64,000 bases of DNA, from assembly GCA_039725955.1 (NCBI GenBank), contig CP091033.1, positions 1,488,001-1,552,000 on the forward strand, given 5' to 3'. The position numbers and the translations under genes were made by a program. This stretch comes from Sinorhizobium sp. B11. Its GTDB lineage: Bacteria > Pseudomonadota > Alphaproteobacteria > Rhizobiales > Rhizobiaceae. Shown here piece by piece: positions 46,572 to 55,243 of this stretch; the first letter of the stretch is position 1; the number at the start of each line of letters is the position of its first letter. A model generated the notes under the pieces. It saw only the letters and a program-made list of their open reading frames with translations, was not told where the DNA came from and ran no database searches.

Positions 46572-47804
46572 ATGCTCAACAAAGCCTTTGACGCCCAATG
46601 CTCTGCCGTAAAGGTGCACTGCACCGATGCGGCGCAGCAGCGGAAAGCCGGTTTGACGCTTTTCGCGCTCGCCCTGGGAAGCTTCTGCATCGGCACATCA
46701 GAATTCGCAAGCATGGGAATCTTGCAGCTGTTTGCGGCAAGTCTGGGAATCGATCTGCCCGCGGCCACGAATGCGATTACGGCATATGCCTTCGGTGTTG
46801 TTATCGGCGCGCCGCTTGTCACGCTTGCCGCCGCTCGCCTGAACCGACGAACGCTGCTTCTATTGCTCATGACCCTCTTCGTGTGCGGAAACATCCTCTC
46901 AGCTTTGGCGACAGACCTCCGGATGTTTGCGGTGGCTCGTTTCATCAGCGGCGTTCCGCAAGGAGCCTATTTTGGGGCAGGAGCGGTGGTTGCGTCGTAC
47001 ATTGTCGGGCCCGGACACGGAGGCAAGGCATTTGCGCTCGTCATGAGCGGCCTGACGATCGCCACGATCGTCGGATCACCCCTCGCCACCTTCCTTGGCC
47101 AAAATCTCGGATGGCGCAACACCTACCTCGCCGTCGCGTCTCTCGGCGTCTTGTCCACGCTGACGCTGTGGTTCTGGGTCCCAAAGACAAGCTCCTTGGA
47201 TGGCGGCTCCGTCGCCCGGGAGCTCGCTTCTCTCGGCAGATCGTCAGTCTGGTTGATGATGACGGTCGCCGCGCTCGGCGTAGCGAGCATCTTTGCGGTC
47301 TATACATTCATCGGTGTTTTCGTGACCGACGTCGTTGCCATAGGCGCGGAATGGATTCCCGTTGCCCTTGCCCTGTTCGGCATCGGCATGACGGTGGGGA
47401 ACCTGGTGGGCGGCAGGATTGCCGACGTGCACCCGGCGCGCGGCATTGTAGTCGGCTTTGGAAGCGCCATCATCGTGCTTGCGATCTTGGCCAGCTTCGG
47501 CTCGAACATCCCCACGCTCTTCGTCGGGCTTTTCTGCGTGGGAGCAACAATGATGACCGCGATACCGACAATCCAGGTCCGCCTCACAAGACTTGCGCCG
47601 GAAGCCCCGACCTTGATGGGCGCCATGAACCTGGCCGCGCTCAATGTTGCGAACGCCATCGGCGCTTGGGCGGGTGGGCTGGCCATCGGCAACGGCTTCG
47701 GCTTACTGTCGGCAGTATGGGCCGGGTTTTGTCTCACACTCTTGGGCTTAGCAGTGTTCGCGCTGATCCTGCGTGGCAGCCCGCAGACAGCGTTAGCGCA
47801 TTGA
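46572..47804 (+). CDS. MFS transporter, DHA1/AraJ-CmlA-like exporter
   Basis: A 410-residue membrane protein with 12 predicted helices. The loop between helices 2 and 3 has the pattern ARLNRRTLLL. The motif-C type segment VVIGAPLVTLAAARL lies just before it, and a GFGSAIIVLAILASF half-repeat lies in the second half. It resembles sugar or chloramphenicol efflux proteins of the AraJ/CmlA group. The ATG at 46572 is preferred over 46560 because GGAGG ends five bases before it. An efflux role is likely; the substrate is unknown. Confidence 0.82.
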   Translation: MLNKAFDAQCSAVKVHCTDAAQQRKAGLTLFALALGSFCIGTSEFASMGILQLFAASLGIDLPAATNAITAYAFGVVIGAPLVTLAAARLNRRTLLLLLMTLFVCGNILSALATDLRMFAVARFISGVPQGAYFGAGAVVASYIVGPGHGGKAFALVMSGLTIATIVGSPLATFLGQNLGWRNTYLAVASLGVLSTLTLWFWVPKTSSLDGGSVARELASLGRSSVWLMMTVAALGVASIFAVYTFIGVFVTDVVAIGAEWIPVALALFGIGMTVGNLVGGRIADVHPARGIVVGFGSAIIVLAILASFGSNIPTLFVGLFCVGATMMTAIPTIQVRLTRLAPEAPTLMGAMNLAALNVANAIGAWAGGLAIGNGFGLLSAVWAGFCLTLLGLAVFALILRGSPQTALAH

Positions 47805-48026
47805 GGCGACCTAGCTCCGTAAGATGCCTTAACCTCTACGCCGGTCGAGGCACCACCGATAGAGTTTTCAAGTCAGGCCGGCTGACGTACTGATCGCCGG
47901 CCGACCGGATTGGCCGGAGCCATCAATTGCAGCAGATCAAGGATCTCTACCGCGAACATTTCCAATTACGTTTGATGAGATCAGGCCGATCCAGGCTGGC
48001 AAGAACGGTTCCCGGCGGAGATTTCG

Positions 48027-49232
48027 CTAGGACGCCGCCGCTACCGTTTTCCGGCTGAGGATGCCGATCACGAGGGCGCCGCACAGCGCGGCAATAGCTG
48101 CAAAGCCGAACACCCCGGGCAACCCCTGCGCTTCGACAATGAGGCCTCCAATAGCCGCCCCACTAGAAATGGCGACCTGGAAGGTGGTCAACATCAACGC
48201 ACCTGCGCTTTCTGCTTCGTCGGATGCTGCCTGTGTGACGAAGCTCTGAACGCTCACCGGCAGAGCGCCGAAGGCAAACCCCCACAGTGCGGTCGCGACG
48301 AACGCAACGCTTGGAAGGCTGCCGGCCAGCGCTAGCGCCAACGTTGTTGCGGCGATCCCGGTAGCCGCGATGACGATGGACAGTGCCGTGTTGCGCTCGG
48401 AAACAAACCCGCCGAACAGATTGCCGATGAAACCGCCGATCCCGAAGGCCAGCAGAACCGCCGATATCCCCTCGACCCCAAAATGTGGCACGGTTTCGAG
48501 GAAGGGCCGAATGAAGGTGAAACCGGCGAAATGACCGGCGACCACCAGCAAGACGGTCAGAAGGCCCAGTCTGATTGCCGGGCGGCGTAGCACCGTGGCC
48601 ATCGTGCCCAATCCTGCAGCGCCGACGGACGGCATCGCAGGTAGGGTTAGGAGTTGGGTCATGAAGGCAAGACCGCCGACCGCAGCCGCGATGACAAATG
48701 CAAAACGCCAGCCATAGACTTCTCCGACCCAGGCACCGACGGGTGCAGCGCAAACCGTTGCAACGGATACGCCGGTCATGATGATCGCCATCGCCCGCGG
48801 CATCAGCCGCTCGGGAACAAGCCGCATGGCGAGCGCCAGCGACAAGGCCCAGAAGCCGCCGAGCGCGATCCCCAGCAACCCTCGAGCAACGAGAAGCGTC
48901 GCGGGCCCATCGGCGAATGCCGCCAGGAGACTGGAAATGATGAGCAGGGCGGTCAATCCGAGCAGAGTGAGACGACGGTCAAACCGGCTGGTGCCAATGA
49001 CAATTGCAGGACCTGCGATCGCGCCGATCACAGCGGTCATGGTCACCGACTGGCCGGCAGCGCCGATACTGACGTGAAGATCTTGTGAAATCGGTGTGAG
49101 CAGGCTGGCCGGAAGAAACTCGGCCGTCACGAGGCCGAAGACGCCGAGCGAGAGCGATACGACTCCTGCCCAGGCCGGACTGGCCTCCTTGTTGCTGGTA
49201 TGGAAGCCGTTGGCTTCGGGATTGATGTTCAT
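48027..49232 (-). CDS. MFS transporter, DHA1-type exporter
   Basis: A 401-residue 12-helix transporter with TRFDRRLTLLGLTALL in the 2-3 loop, a LVARGLLGIALGGFWALS motif-B-like helix and a VCAAPVGAWVGEVYGWR motif-C region of drug/proton antiporters. The ATG at 49232 follows GGAGA. It is divergent from an AraC regulator 105 bases away that probably controls it. Efflux of a drug, sugar or aromatic acid is likely. Confidence 0.85.
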   Translation of the reverse strand: MNINPEANGFHTSNKEASPAWAGVVSLSLGVFGLVTAEFLPASLLTPISQDLHVSIGAAGQSVTMTAVIGAIAGPAIVIGTSRFDRRLTLLGLTALLIISSLLAAFADGPATLLVARGLLGIALGGFWALSLALAMRLVPERLMPRAMAIIMTGVSVATVCAAPVGAWVGEVYGWRFAFVIAAAVGGLAFMTQLLTLPAMPSVGAAGLGTMATVLRRPAIRLGLLTVLLVVAGHFAGFTFIRPFLETVPHFGVEGISAVLLAFGIGGFIGNLFGGFVSERNTALSIVIAATGIAATTLALALAGSLPSVAFVATALWGFAFGALPVSVQSFVTQAASDEAESAGALMLTTFQVAISSGAAIGGLIVEAQGLPGVFGFAAIAALCGALVIGILSRKTVAAAS

Positions 49233-49337
49233 TGCCGTCTCCAGAAATTGTGCTGACAAGGCTAGACGGCTCGCGCTGGTGTTTCTATGCTAGAAAATCT
49301 ACAAGACATGACCGTTCGTCCAAATAACGAGGACACG

Positions 49338-50288
49338 ATGAGCGACGCACTGACGGAAATGATGCGGGGGCTTCGTCTTGACGGCGTCGACTACGGCCGT
49401 TGCCAGCCGTCGGCCCCGTGGGCGACTGCCTTTCCGACAAAGGATGAAGCGCAGTTTCATTTTCTGGCGGCCGGAGAGGCATTCGTGCAGACGCCGGACG
49501 GAGAATGGATGGAAATGCACCCGGGTGATGCGGTCCTGCTGCCGCGGGGCGATGCCCATGTGCTTGCAAGTGCGCCAGGCATAGTGCCGACGCCCGTCGA
49601 AGCCCTGCCGCGCAAGGCGGTCTGCGATGGCATCGTCGATCTGCAATGCCCCTGTGCGGATAGCAAGAACCTGCTGTTCTTCGCGGTCATGCGTTTCAAT
49701 GTCGACAAGCGCCATCCGTTGCTGCAACTGATGCCCGATGTGATGCGCACAAGCGATCTTGCGGCCAGTGAACCTTCGATTCCGGCCCTGCTCGATGCGA
49801 TGATGCGCGAGGTCGATATGAACCGCGTCGGGGCTGGCGGAATCCTCGCCCGGCTTGCGGATGTTCTGACCGCGACGATCATCCGCGCTTGGGTGGAACA
49901 CGGCTGCGGCGACTCCTCTGGATGGTTGACCGCCGTTCGCAATCCCGATGTGGGCCGGGTCCTGGCAGCGATCCATCTCGATCCGTCCCATGACTGGACG
50001 GTGGACGAACTCGCTCGCAAGATGGGCGCCTCCCGTTCCGGGTTCGCAGAGCGCTTCGCCAGAACCGTTGGCGAGACACCCGCTCGGTACGTCGCCCGCA
50101 TGCGCATGCACCAGGCGCATCAATGGCTGCGGGAAGGGCAACGCGTGGCTACGATTGCCGAACGTCTTGGCTATGAATCGGAGGCCTCATTCAGCCGGGC
50201 GTTTAAACGCATCATCGGCGCCCCGCCCATGACGTTCCGAGGGCGACCGCAGGATGGTCGTGCTTCCTCGCCGGAGCGTCTCATTTGA
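49338..50288 (+). CDS. AraC-family regulator with N-terminal cupin
   Basis: A 316-residue regulator. The N-terminal half is a cupin_6-type domain with HPGDAVLLPRGDAHVL. The C-terminal half has two helix-turn-helix units: WTVDELARKMGASRSGFAERFARTVGETPARYVARMRM and VATIAERLGYESEASFSRAFKRIIGAPPM. The ATG at 49338 follows GAGGA. The divergent MFS exporter is the likely target. The same architecture and exact length recur in the regulator at 62037-62987. Confidence 0.87.
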   Translation: MSDALTEMMRGLRLDGVDYGRCQPSAPWATAFPTKDEAQFHFLAAGEAFVQTPDGEWMEMHPGDAVLLPRGDAHVLASAPGIVPTPVEALPRKAVCDGIVDLQCPCADSKNLLFFAVMRFNVDKRHPLLQLMPDVMRTSDLAASEPSIPALLDAMMREVDMNRVGAGGILARLADVLTATIIRAWVEHGCGDSSGWLTAVRNPDVGRVLAAIHLDPSHDWTVDELARKMGASRSGFAERFARTVGETPARYVARMRMHQAHQWLREGQRVATIAERLGYESEASFSRAFKRIIGAPPMTFRGRPQDGRASSPERLI

Positions 50289-50478
50289 TGGGAACCTAAG
50301 CGCCGAAACGCCATGACTTAGCCGCAGTGCTCCGGTCCTTCCGGCGAGATTGCCAGAGCCCAGCGCTATTCCCGGAAGTCACGTGATCGACCGAGAACAT
50401 AATCGGGAATCTGACGAAGCGTCAGCGTGCCTCGTGATGGGCAGCCGACAGTCGAAGTAATCGGCCTCGCCCTCCTTC

Positions 50479-50931
50479 CTAGCCTCGATAGGCCCGCTCG
50501 AGATCGGTGATGACGATCTTCTTCATCTTGTACATTGCCTGTAATACCCGTCCTGCCTTCTCCTTGTCGGAGTCGGAGACCATCCGCAGCAGGATCGATG
50601 GCGAGACCTGCCAGTAGACGCCGAACTTATCCGTCAGCCAGCCACAAGGCTGTTCCTTGCCGCCTCCAGACGTCAACGCGTTCCAGTAATAGTCGGTTTC
50701 CGCCTGGTCGTCGGTTTCGACCAGGAAGGAAAACGCCTCATTGTACGGCACATGAGAGTGAGCGTTCAGAGCGGCTATCGGCAAGCCCTCCAGTTCGAAG
50801 CGGACAACCGACAACTCAGGATCAGGCAGATCGATGCGCCCGAGTATCCTCGCTCCCTTGAAGACCGACGTGTAGAACTCCATGGCCTCCTCGGCCTGAG
50901 ACGCGAACCAGAGATGGGGATAGATTTTCAT
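50479..50931 (-). CDS. VOC/PhnB-like (glyoxalase-fold) protein
   Basis: A 150-residue protein of the PhnB-like subgroup of the vicinal-oxygen-chelate fold. It has the typical start MKIYPHLWFASQAEEAMEFYTSVF, a FSFLVETDDQAETDYYWNAL segment, and CGWLTDKFGVYWQVSP near residue 95. Members are often annotated as 3-demethylubiquinone methyltransferase-like, but most have no proven function. It ends before a non-coding gap and follows the DUF1127 gene on the same strand by 12 bases. Confidence 0.82.
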   Translation of the reverse strand: MKIYPHLWFASQAEEAMEFYTSVFKGARILGRIDLPDPELSVVRFELEGLPIAALNAHSHVPYNEAFSFLVETDDQAETDYYWNALTSGGGKEQPCGWLTDKFGVYWQVSPSILLRMVSDSDKEKAGRVLQAMYKMKKIVITDLERAYRG

Positions 50932-50943
50932 ACGGCTTCTCCT

Positions 50944-51219
50944 TCAGTCGAGGCGACCGGCAGTCCGGCCATTGTCGGCCTGGATCAATGACCCATCCCA
51001 ATCACGCTCAAAGCCGATGTCCTGCAGTCGGTGGTTGGAAAGGCGTGCAAGATATCCCATCGTCCACCGGTGCCTGATGCCAGCGACCAAGCGAACCACC
51101 TGTTGGATGGTCGCTGTACGAAACGGTTCGAGCGCCGCCATGGATAGCGGGGCGGGCTCAGCGGTATTGAGACCGCAACTTCCATTTTGAGCGAGAGTAA
51201 TAGTCACAGCAATCTCCAT
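50944..51219 (-). CDS. DUF1127 small protein
   Basis: A 91-residue protein whose C-terminal part (LARLSNHRLQDIGFERD) matches the DUF1127/YjiS-like domain. Short DUF1127 proteins in Agrobacterium act in RNA and phosphate-related regulation. The start ATG 51219 has AGG about seven bases upstream; a longer frame reaches into the LysR gene's promoter. It is divergent from that LysR regulator. Confidence 0.7.
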   Translation of the reverse strand: MEIAVTITLAQNGSCGLNTAEPAPLSMAALEPFRTATIQQVVRLVAGIRHRWTMGYLARLSNHRLQDIGFERDWDGSLIQADNGRTAGRLD

Positions 51220-51346
51220 TTCTAGAACCTGACGTTGCCATTCGCTAGATCGAGAAAGGCGTCGATGGCCGAGAGTGCGCTGCTCCTGGCTGGACGACAA
51301 ACGAATATTCGTGCAGGATTTGTGAGCAATAGTCACAGGTGAACCG

Positions 51347-52234
51347 ATGCCGAGACGACTTCCGCCACTCACCACGCTTCCGGCCTTCGACGCTGCGGCC
51401 CGTCATCTGAGCTTCACCAAAGCAGCGGCAGAACTCCATGTGACGCATGGAGCTGTCAGTCGTGCCATCCGCAACTTGGAGGAACAACTCGGCACCCGGC
51501 TTTTTGAACGGGGAACCCGCTCCGTCCAACTGACGTCGGAAGGTGCCGCCTATGCTGCGGAGATCGGCGCAGCGCTGGATCGAATAGGTGCTGCGACAAT
51601 CGTCGCAAGCGCGCCCAAATCAGCAGGTGTCCTCAATGTCAGCACGTCGGACGGCTTCGCCGGCCGGTGGCTTGTGCCGCGGCTCCATCGCTTCCATCGT
51701 GCCAACCGTGACATCGATGTGCGTCTGTCGACGTCCGGCACGTTTTCGGATTTCATCAGAGACGGAATTGACATCGCGATCCGCTACGGCGCCGGAGGAT
51801 ATGAGGGCGTGTTATCGGAATTCCTGGCTGAGGAAGAGGTTTCGCCTGTCTGCAGTCCGGAGCTGCTACAGGGGGAGCATGCGCTGCGAACACCCAACGA
51901 CCTCAAGCATCACAGGCTTATCCACGACAACTTCCGCATTGACTGGGCGACCTGGCTCCGGGCCGCGGGTCTGGACGATATCAACCCCGATAACGGGGTA
52001 AGGTACGACTCTGCGGCCTATGCCGTAGAAGCGGCGGTGCATGGCGAAGGCGTGCTCCTGGGCAGGAGCGCGCTCGTCTCTGCCGACCTGGCGGCTGGCC
52101 GACTTGTGCGGCCCTTTGACCTAGCGCTGAAATCCAGATGGAACTACTATGTCGTCTACCCGGACGGCGCCCTGCGTCAGCGGAAAGTCAGAGCATTCCG
52201 CGACTGGCTGTTCAGCGAAATGGCGGCCGGCTGA
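51347..52234 (+). CDS. LysR-family regulator, GcvA-like
   Basis: A 295-residue regulator. The N-terminal HTH reads HLSFTKAAAELHVTHGAVSRAIRNLEEQLGTRLFERG, as in GcvA/AmpR-like proteins, followed by a periplasmic-binding-fold effector domain (about residues 90-295). The start ATG overlaps the divergent intergenic region with the DUF1127 gene, which may be its target. It converges with leuS to the right. Confidence 0.87.
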   Translation: MPRRLPPLTTLPAFDAAARHLSFTKAAAELHVTHGAVSRAIRNLEEQLGTRLFERGTRSVQLTSEGAAYAAEIGAALDRIGAATIVASAPKSAGVLNVSTSDGFAGRWLVPRLHRFHRANRDIDVRLSTSGTFSDFIRDGIDIAIRYGAGGYEGVLSEFLAEEEVSPVCSPELLQGEHALRTPNDLKHHRLIHDNFRIDWATWLRAAGLDDINPDNGVRYDSAAYAVEAAVHGEGVLLGRSALVSADLAAGRLVRPFDLALKSRWNYYVVYPDGALRQRKVRAFRDWLFSEMAAG

Positions 52235-52313
52235 CTTGGAAGCCCCGCAGAACGCGATAACGCTATCCAGGAGCCGGGTTCCGAACGCGCAAAAGCCAAG
52301 ATGTTCGCGGCAA

Positions 52314-54833
52314 TCAATCTCCCACGACAAAATTGACAAGGCGGTCTGGTACCGCGATTTCTTTTCTAATTTGCTTGCCTTCGAGCAGCGCACTTACGCG
52401 CGGATCGTTCTTGACGACAATCAGAAGCGTGTCGGCAGACAGACCGGGAGCGGCGAACACTTTGTGACGCAGCTTACCGTTAATTTGAACAGCGTACTCG
52501 CGACGCTCGTCTTCAGCCAGAGTTTCATCGAATGACGGCCACGGGGCGTAGGCAAGTGAGGTCTTGTGACCCAGCATGCACCATAATTCCTCGCAGATAT
52601 GGGGCGCGAAAGGAGCCAGCAGCAACACGAAAGTTTCCACCGCCGCCCGCGGCCTTTGATCCAGCGCGATCAATGTGTTCGACATCTCCATCAGCTTGGA
52701 AATCGCTGTGTTGAACCGCATCGCGTCGATATCCCCACTGACCGCGCGCACGCTCTTGTGCATCAGGCGAACGATATCGCCTGTGGGCGGGGTATCGCTG
52801 ATCTGGTCGCTCAGGCTGTCGGCTTCGTTGGCGATCATGCGCCAGACCCGGTGCAGGAAGCGACTGACGCCGGCGACGCCCGACATCTGCCACGGCTTGG
52901 CAACGTCGAGCGGCCCCATGAACATCTCGTAGAGCCGCATGGAATCGGCACCGTAGAGATCGATCACCTCGTCCGGATTGACCACATTGACCTTGGACTT
53001 GGACATCTTCTCCACCTGCTGGCTCACCGGCATCTCGCCGGCGAACCATTGGCCATCGCGCTCGCGGACATCCTCGGGACGGTAATACTTCCCGGTGGCG
53101 TCGCGGTAGGAAAAGGCCAGGATCATGCCTTGATTAAACAGTTTCTGGAACGGCTCTTTGGTTGATACGACCCCGATATCGAAGAGCACCTTGTGCCAGA
53201 AGCGGGCATAAAGCAGATGCAGGACGGCATGCTCAGCGCCGCCAACATAGAGATCGACGGGCAGCCAATATTTCTCCGCCGCCGGATCGATCGGAGCCAG
53301 GGCGTTTTTCGGATCGGCAAAGCGCAGATAATACCAGCAAGAGCCAGCCCATTGGGGCATCGTATTGGTTTCCCGCAGCGCCGCCAGACCGGTCGCGGGA
53401 TCACTCGTGCGCATCCAGCCCTCGGCCCGCGCCAGTGGAGGTTCGCCTGTTTCGGTGGGCTTGTAGTCGCCGAGCTCCGGTGCCAGCAACGGAAGCGCAT
53501 CCTCTGGCAATGGTACAACGGCACCATCCGTCCGGTGCAGGATCGGGAAAGGCTCGCCCCAATAGCGTTGGCGCGAAAACAGCCAGTCGCGCAGGCGATA
53601 TTGCTTGCGGCCTCGCCCCACGCCCTGCTCTTCAACCCAGGCAATAGCGGCCCGCTTTGCCGTTGGTGTGTCGAGACCGGTCCAGAGGCCCGAATTGATC
53701 AGCAGGCCCTCACCCTCCCAAGCTTCTTCCTCGATATCGGTTTCCGCCGAGGCTGCGACAACTTCAACGATCGGCAGGCCGAAAGCACGTGCAAATGCGT
53801 GGTCGCGACTGTCGTGGGCTGGCACCGCCATGATTGCGCCGGTACCAAAGCCCGTCAGCACGTAATCGGCGATCCATACCGGCATTGGTGTGCCGGTGGC
53901 AGGATTGACGGCATATGCGCCGGTGAATACGCCGGTCTTGTCGCGCTCCTGCGATTTTTCGACATCACTCTGCGTCGCAGCGCGGGCGAGATAGGCCTGC
54001 ACCGCCTCTCGCTGCGCTGGCGTCGTGATCGCCTCTACCACTGCATGCTGGGGCGACAGCACGAGGAAGGTCGCTCCCCAGATCGTCTCGGGCCGAGTGG
54101 TGTAGACGCTGATGCGCTCCCCGCGCCCTCCAATGGCGAAGGCAATCTCTGCTCCTTCCGAACGACCGATCCAGTTGCGCTGCATGGTTTTGATGCCCTC
54201 GGGCCAGTCGAGTCCGTCCAGATCTTCCAGCAGACGGTCGGCATAGTCGGTGATCTTGAGCATCCATTGGCGCATGAGGCGGCGCTCGACAGGCTCCCCC
54301 GTCTCCACATATTTGCCGTCCTTGACCTCTTCATTGGCCAAAACCGTCCCTTGTGCCGGGCACCAGTTGACCGGCACCTCTGCCTGATAGGCAAGGCCAC
54401 GTTCGTAGAGCTTGAGGAAGATCCACTGTGTCCAGCGGACAAAATCGGGATCGGTGGTGGAGAGTTCGCGGCGCCAGTCGTAGGAAAAGCCCAGTCGCTG
54501 CACCTGGCTTTTGAAGTTGGCGATATTGGTCCTGGTGGTAACGGCGGGGTGTACACCCGTGCGCACTGCATAGCGCTCCGCCGGCAACCCATAGGCATCC
54601 CAGCCCATCGGATGCAGCACGTTGAAACCTGCCATCCGCTTGTAGCGCGCGACGATATCAGTCGCGGTATAGCCCTCGGGATGCCCGACATGCAGGCCTT
54701 CGCCAGAGGGGTACGGAAACATGTCGAGTACGTAGTATTTCGGCTTGGAGCGATCTTCGCCGGTCCGGAATGTCGAATTTGTGTGCCAGTAGTTCTGCCA
54801 CTTGGGCTCAATACGCTTTGGATCGTAAGCCAC
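52314..54833 (-). CDS. leuS: Leucyl-tRNA synthetase, non-rhizobial type
   Basis: An 839-residue class Ia synthetase that charges tRNA-Leu. Features in order are YPSGEGLHVGHPEGY (HVGH at 48-51), the inserted CP1 editing domain with TTRPETIWG and GTGAIMAVPAHD...RDHAFA, KMSKS (609-613), the anticodon-binding domain and a C-terminal domain. The GLHVGHPEGYTATD form is unlike the usual alphaproteobacterial enzyme (with RIHMGHVRNYAMGD), suggesting acquisition by transfer. Start GTG 54833 follows AGAGG. It is preceded by a Leu-rich leader peptide and terminator, so expression probably rises when tRNA-Leu is uncharged. It may be a second, inhibitor-resistant LeuRS, as known for agrocin 84 producers (inference). 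Confidence 0.95.
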   Translation of the reverse strand: MAYDPKRIEPKWQNYWHTNSTFRTGEDRSKPKYYVLDMFPYPSGEGLHVGHPEGYTATDIVARYKRMAGFNVLHPMGWDAYGLPAERYAVRTGVHPAVTTRTNIANFKSQVQRLGFSYDWRRELSTTDPDFVRWTQWIFLKLYERGLAYQAEVPVNWCPAQGTVLANEEVKDGKYVETGEPVERRLMRQWMLKITDYADRLLEDLDGLDWPEGIKTMQRNWIGRSEGAEIAFAIGGRGERISVYTTRPETIWGATFLVLSPQHAVVEAITTPAQREAVQAYLARAATQSDVEKSQERDKTGVFTGAYAVNPATGTPMPVWIADYVLTGFGTGAIMAVPAHDSRDHAFARAFGLPIVEVVAASAETDIEEEAWEGEGLLINSGLWTGLDTPTAKRAAIAWVEEQGVGRGRKQYRLRDWLFSRQRYWGEPFPILHRTDGAVVPLPEDALPLLAPELGDYKPTETGEPPLARAEGWMRTSDPATGLAALRETNTMPQWAGSCWYYLRFADPKNALAPIDPAAEKYWLPVDLYVGGAEHAVLHLLYARFWHKVLFDIGVVSTKEPFQKLFNQGMILAFSYRDATGKYYRPEDVRERDGQWFAGEMPVSQQVEKMSKSKVNVVNPDEVIDLYGADSMRLYEMFMGPLDVAKPWQMSGVAGVSRFLHRVWRMIANEADSLSDQISDTPPTGDIVRLMHKSVRAVSGDIDAMRFNTAISKLMEMSNTLIALDQRPRAAVETFVLLLAPFAPHICEELWCMLGHKTSLAYAPWPSFDETLAEDERREYAVQINGKLRHKVFAAPGLSADTLLIVVKNDPRVSALLEGKQIRKEIAVPDRLVNFVVGD

Positions 54834-54871
54834 AATTGCCTCTATCGGTTGATCTGGCCGAAGAGAGCAAT

Positions 54872-54896
54872 AAAAAACCCGCCTCTTCGGCGGGTT
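54872..54896 (-). terminator. Intrinsic terminator in the leuS leader (attenuator)
   Basis: On the minus strand AACCCGCC (54896-54889), loop GAAGA, GGCGGGTT (54883-54876) is followed by a run of six T. It lies 38 bases before the leuS start, upstream of the gene it would stop, as an attenuator must. Confidence 0.8.
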
Positions 54897-54918
54897 GCAT
54901 CATAAAAGCGCGCACGCT

Positions 54919-54943
54919 AACCCACCCTCGTCAAGCGAAGGTG
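54919..54943 (-). promoter_or_regulatory. Leader hairpin strands 1 and 2 (antiterminator)
   Basis: CACCTTCG (54943-54936), overlapping the end of the leader peptide, pairs with CGAGGGTG (54930-54923) with one G-U. The overlapping segment GGTGGGTT (54926-54919) can instead pair with the terminator's AACCCGCC (54896-54889), also with one G-U. This is the mutually exclusive 1:2, 2:3 and 3:4 pattern of amino-acid attenuators. Confidence 0.7.
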
Positions 54944-54978
54944 CCTAGGAGCAGGATGTGGGCGGCGCTATAATTCAT
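54931..54978 (-). CDS. Leucine leader peptide of leuS
   Basis: A 15-codon frame reading MNYSAAHILLLGTFA then TGA, with three consecutive Leu codons CTG-CTC-CTA at 54954-54946. The Leu codons lie just before strand 1 of the leader hairpin, so a ribosome stalled there for lack of charged tRNA-Leu would free strand 2 and disrupt the downstream terminator. There is no strong ribosome site, which is common in leader peptides whose start is close to the transcript start. Too short for normal gene finding; found by eye. Confidence 0.7.
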   Translation of the reverse strand: MNYSAAHILLLGTFA

Positions 54979-54997
54979 GATTGAACCAGTGCCATGA

Positions 54998-55025
54998 ATT
55001 CTATCGAATGTCCACGTCGGAACAA
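54998..55025 (-). promoter_or_regulatory. Possible promoter of the leuS leader
   Basis: TTGTTC (55025-55020), a 16-base spacer, then TAGAAT (55003-54998). Transcription from here would start about 12 bases before the leader peptide. The -10 box is good and the -35 box is weak, so this is only a candidate. Confidence 0.3.
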
Positions 55026-55243
55026 TCCCGAAGCGCGCCGCCACGAACTCGCATCACTATCGTTCGCGCAACACGCCCATTCTGGCAGCGGAGAACCTGC
55101 GAGATTCCGCTGCCCCGATCTGATACATGCTCTTTCAGTCCCTGGATCCTGAGAGAGGACTTCTTTAGGCAGCCAACGCCCTCCTTCCCGACCCCAGGGT
55201 CACGTCGTCTTGTCCGTAGACGCCTCCTGCCTAGATCCACCAG

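Noticed and set aside
53193..54905. Long open frame of 570 codons on the plus strand opposite leuS
   Set aside because: It lies entirely over an intact, motif-complete leuS and has no recognisable motif or ribosome site; it is a high-GC antisense shadow.
54838..54990. T-box riboswitch before leuS
   Set aside because: No stem I with specifier loop or T-box sequence is visible, and such elements are rare in proteobacteria; the leader peptide plus terminator explains the region better.
54977..54995. Alternative six-codon leader (MALVQS) overlapping the Leu-rich leader start
   Set aside because: It ends before the hairpins and has a single Leu codon, so it could not control them; it would also lie at or before the candidate transcript start.
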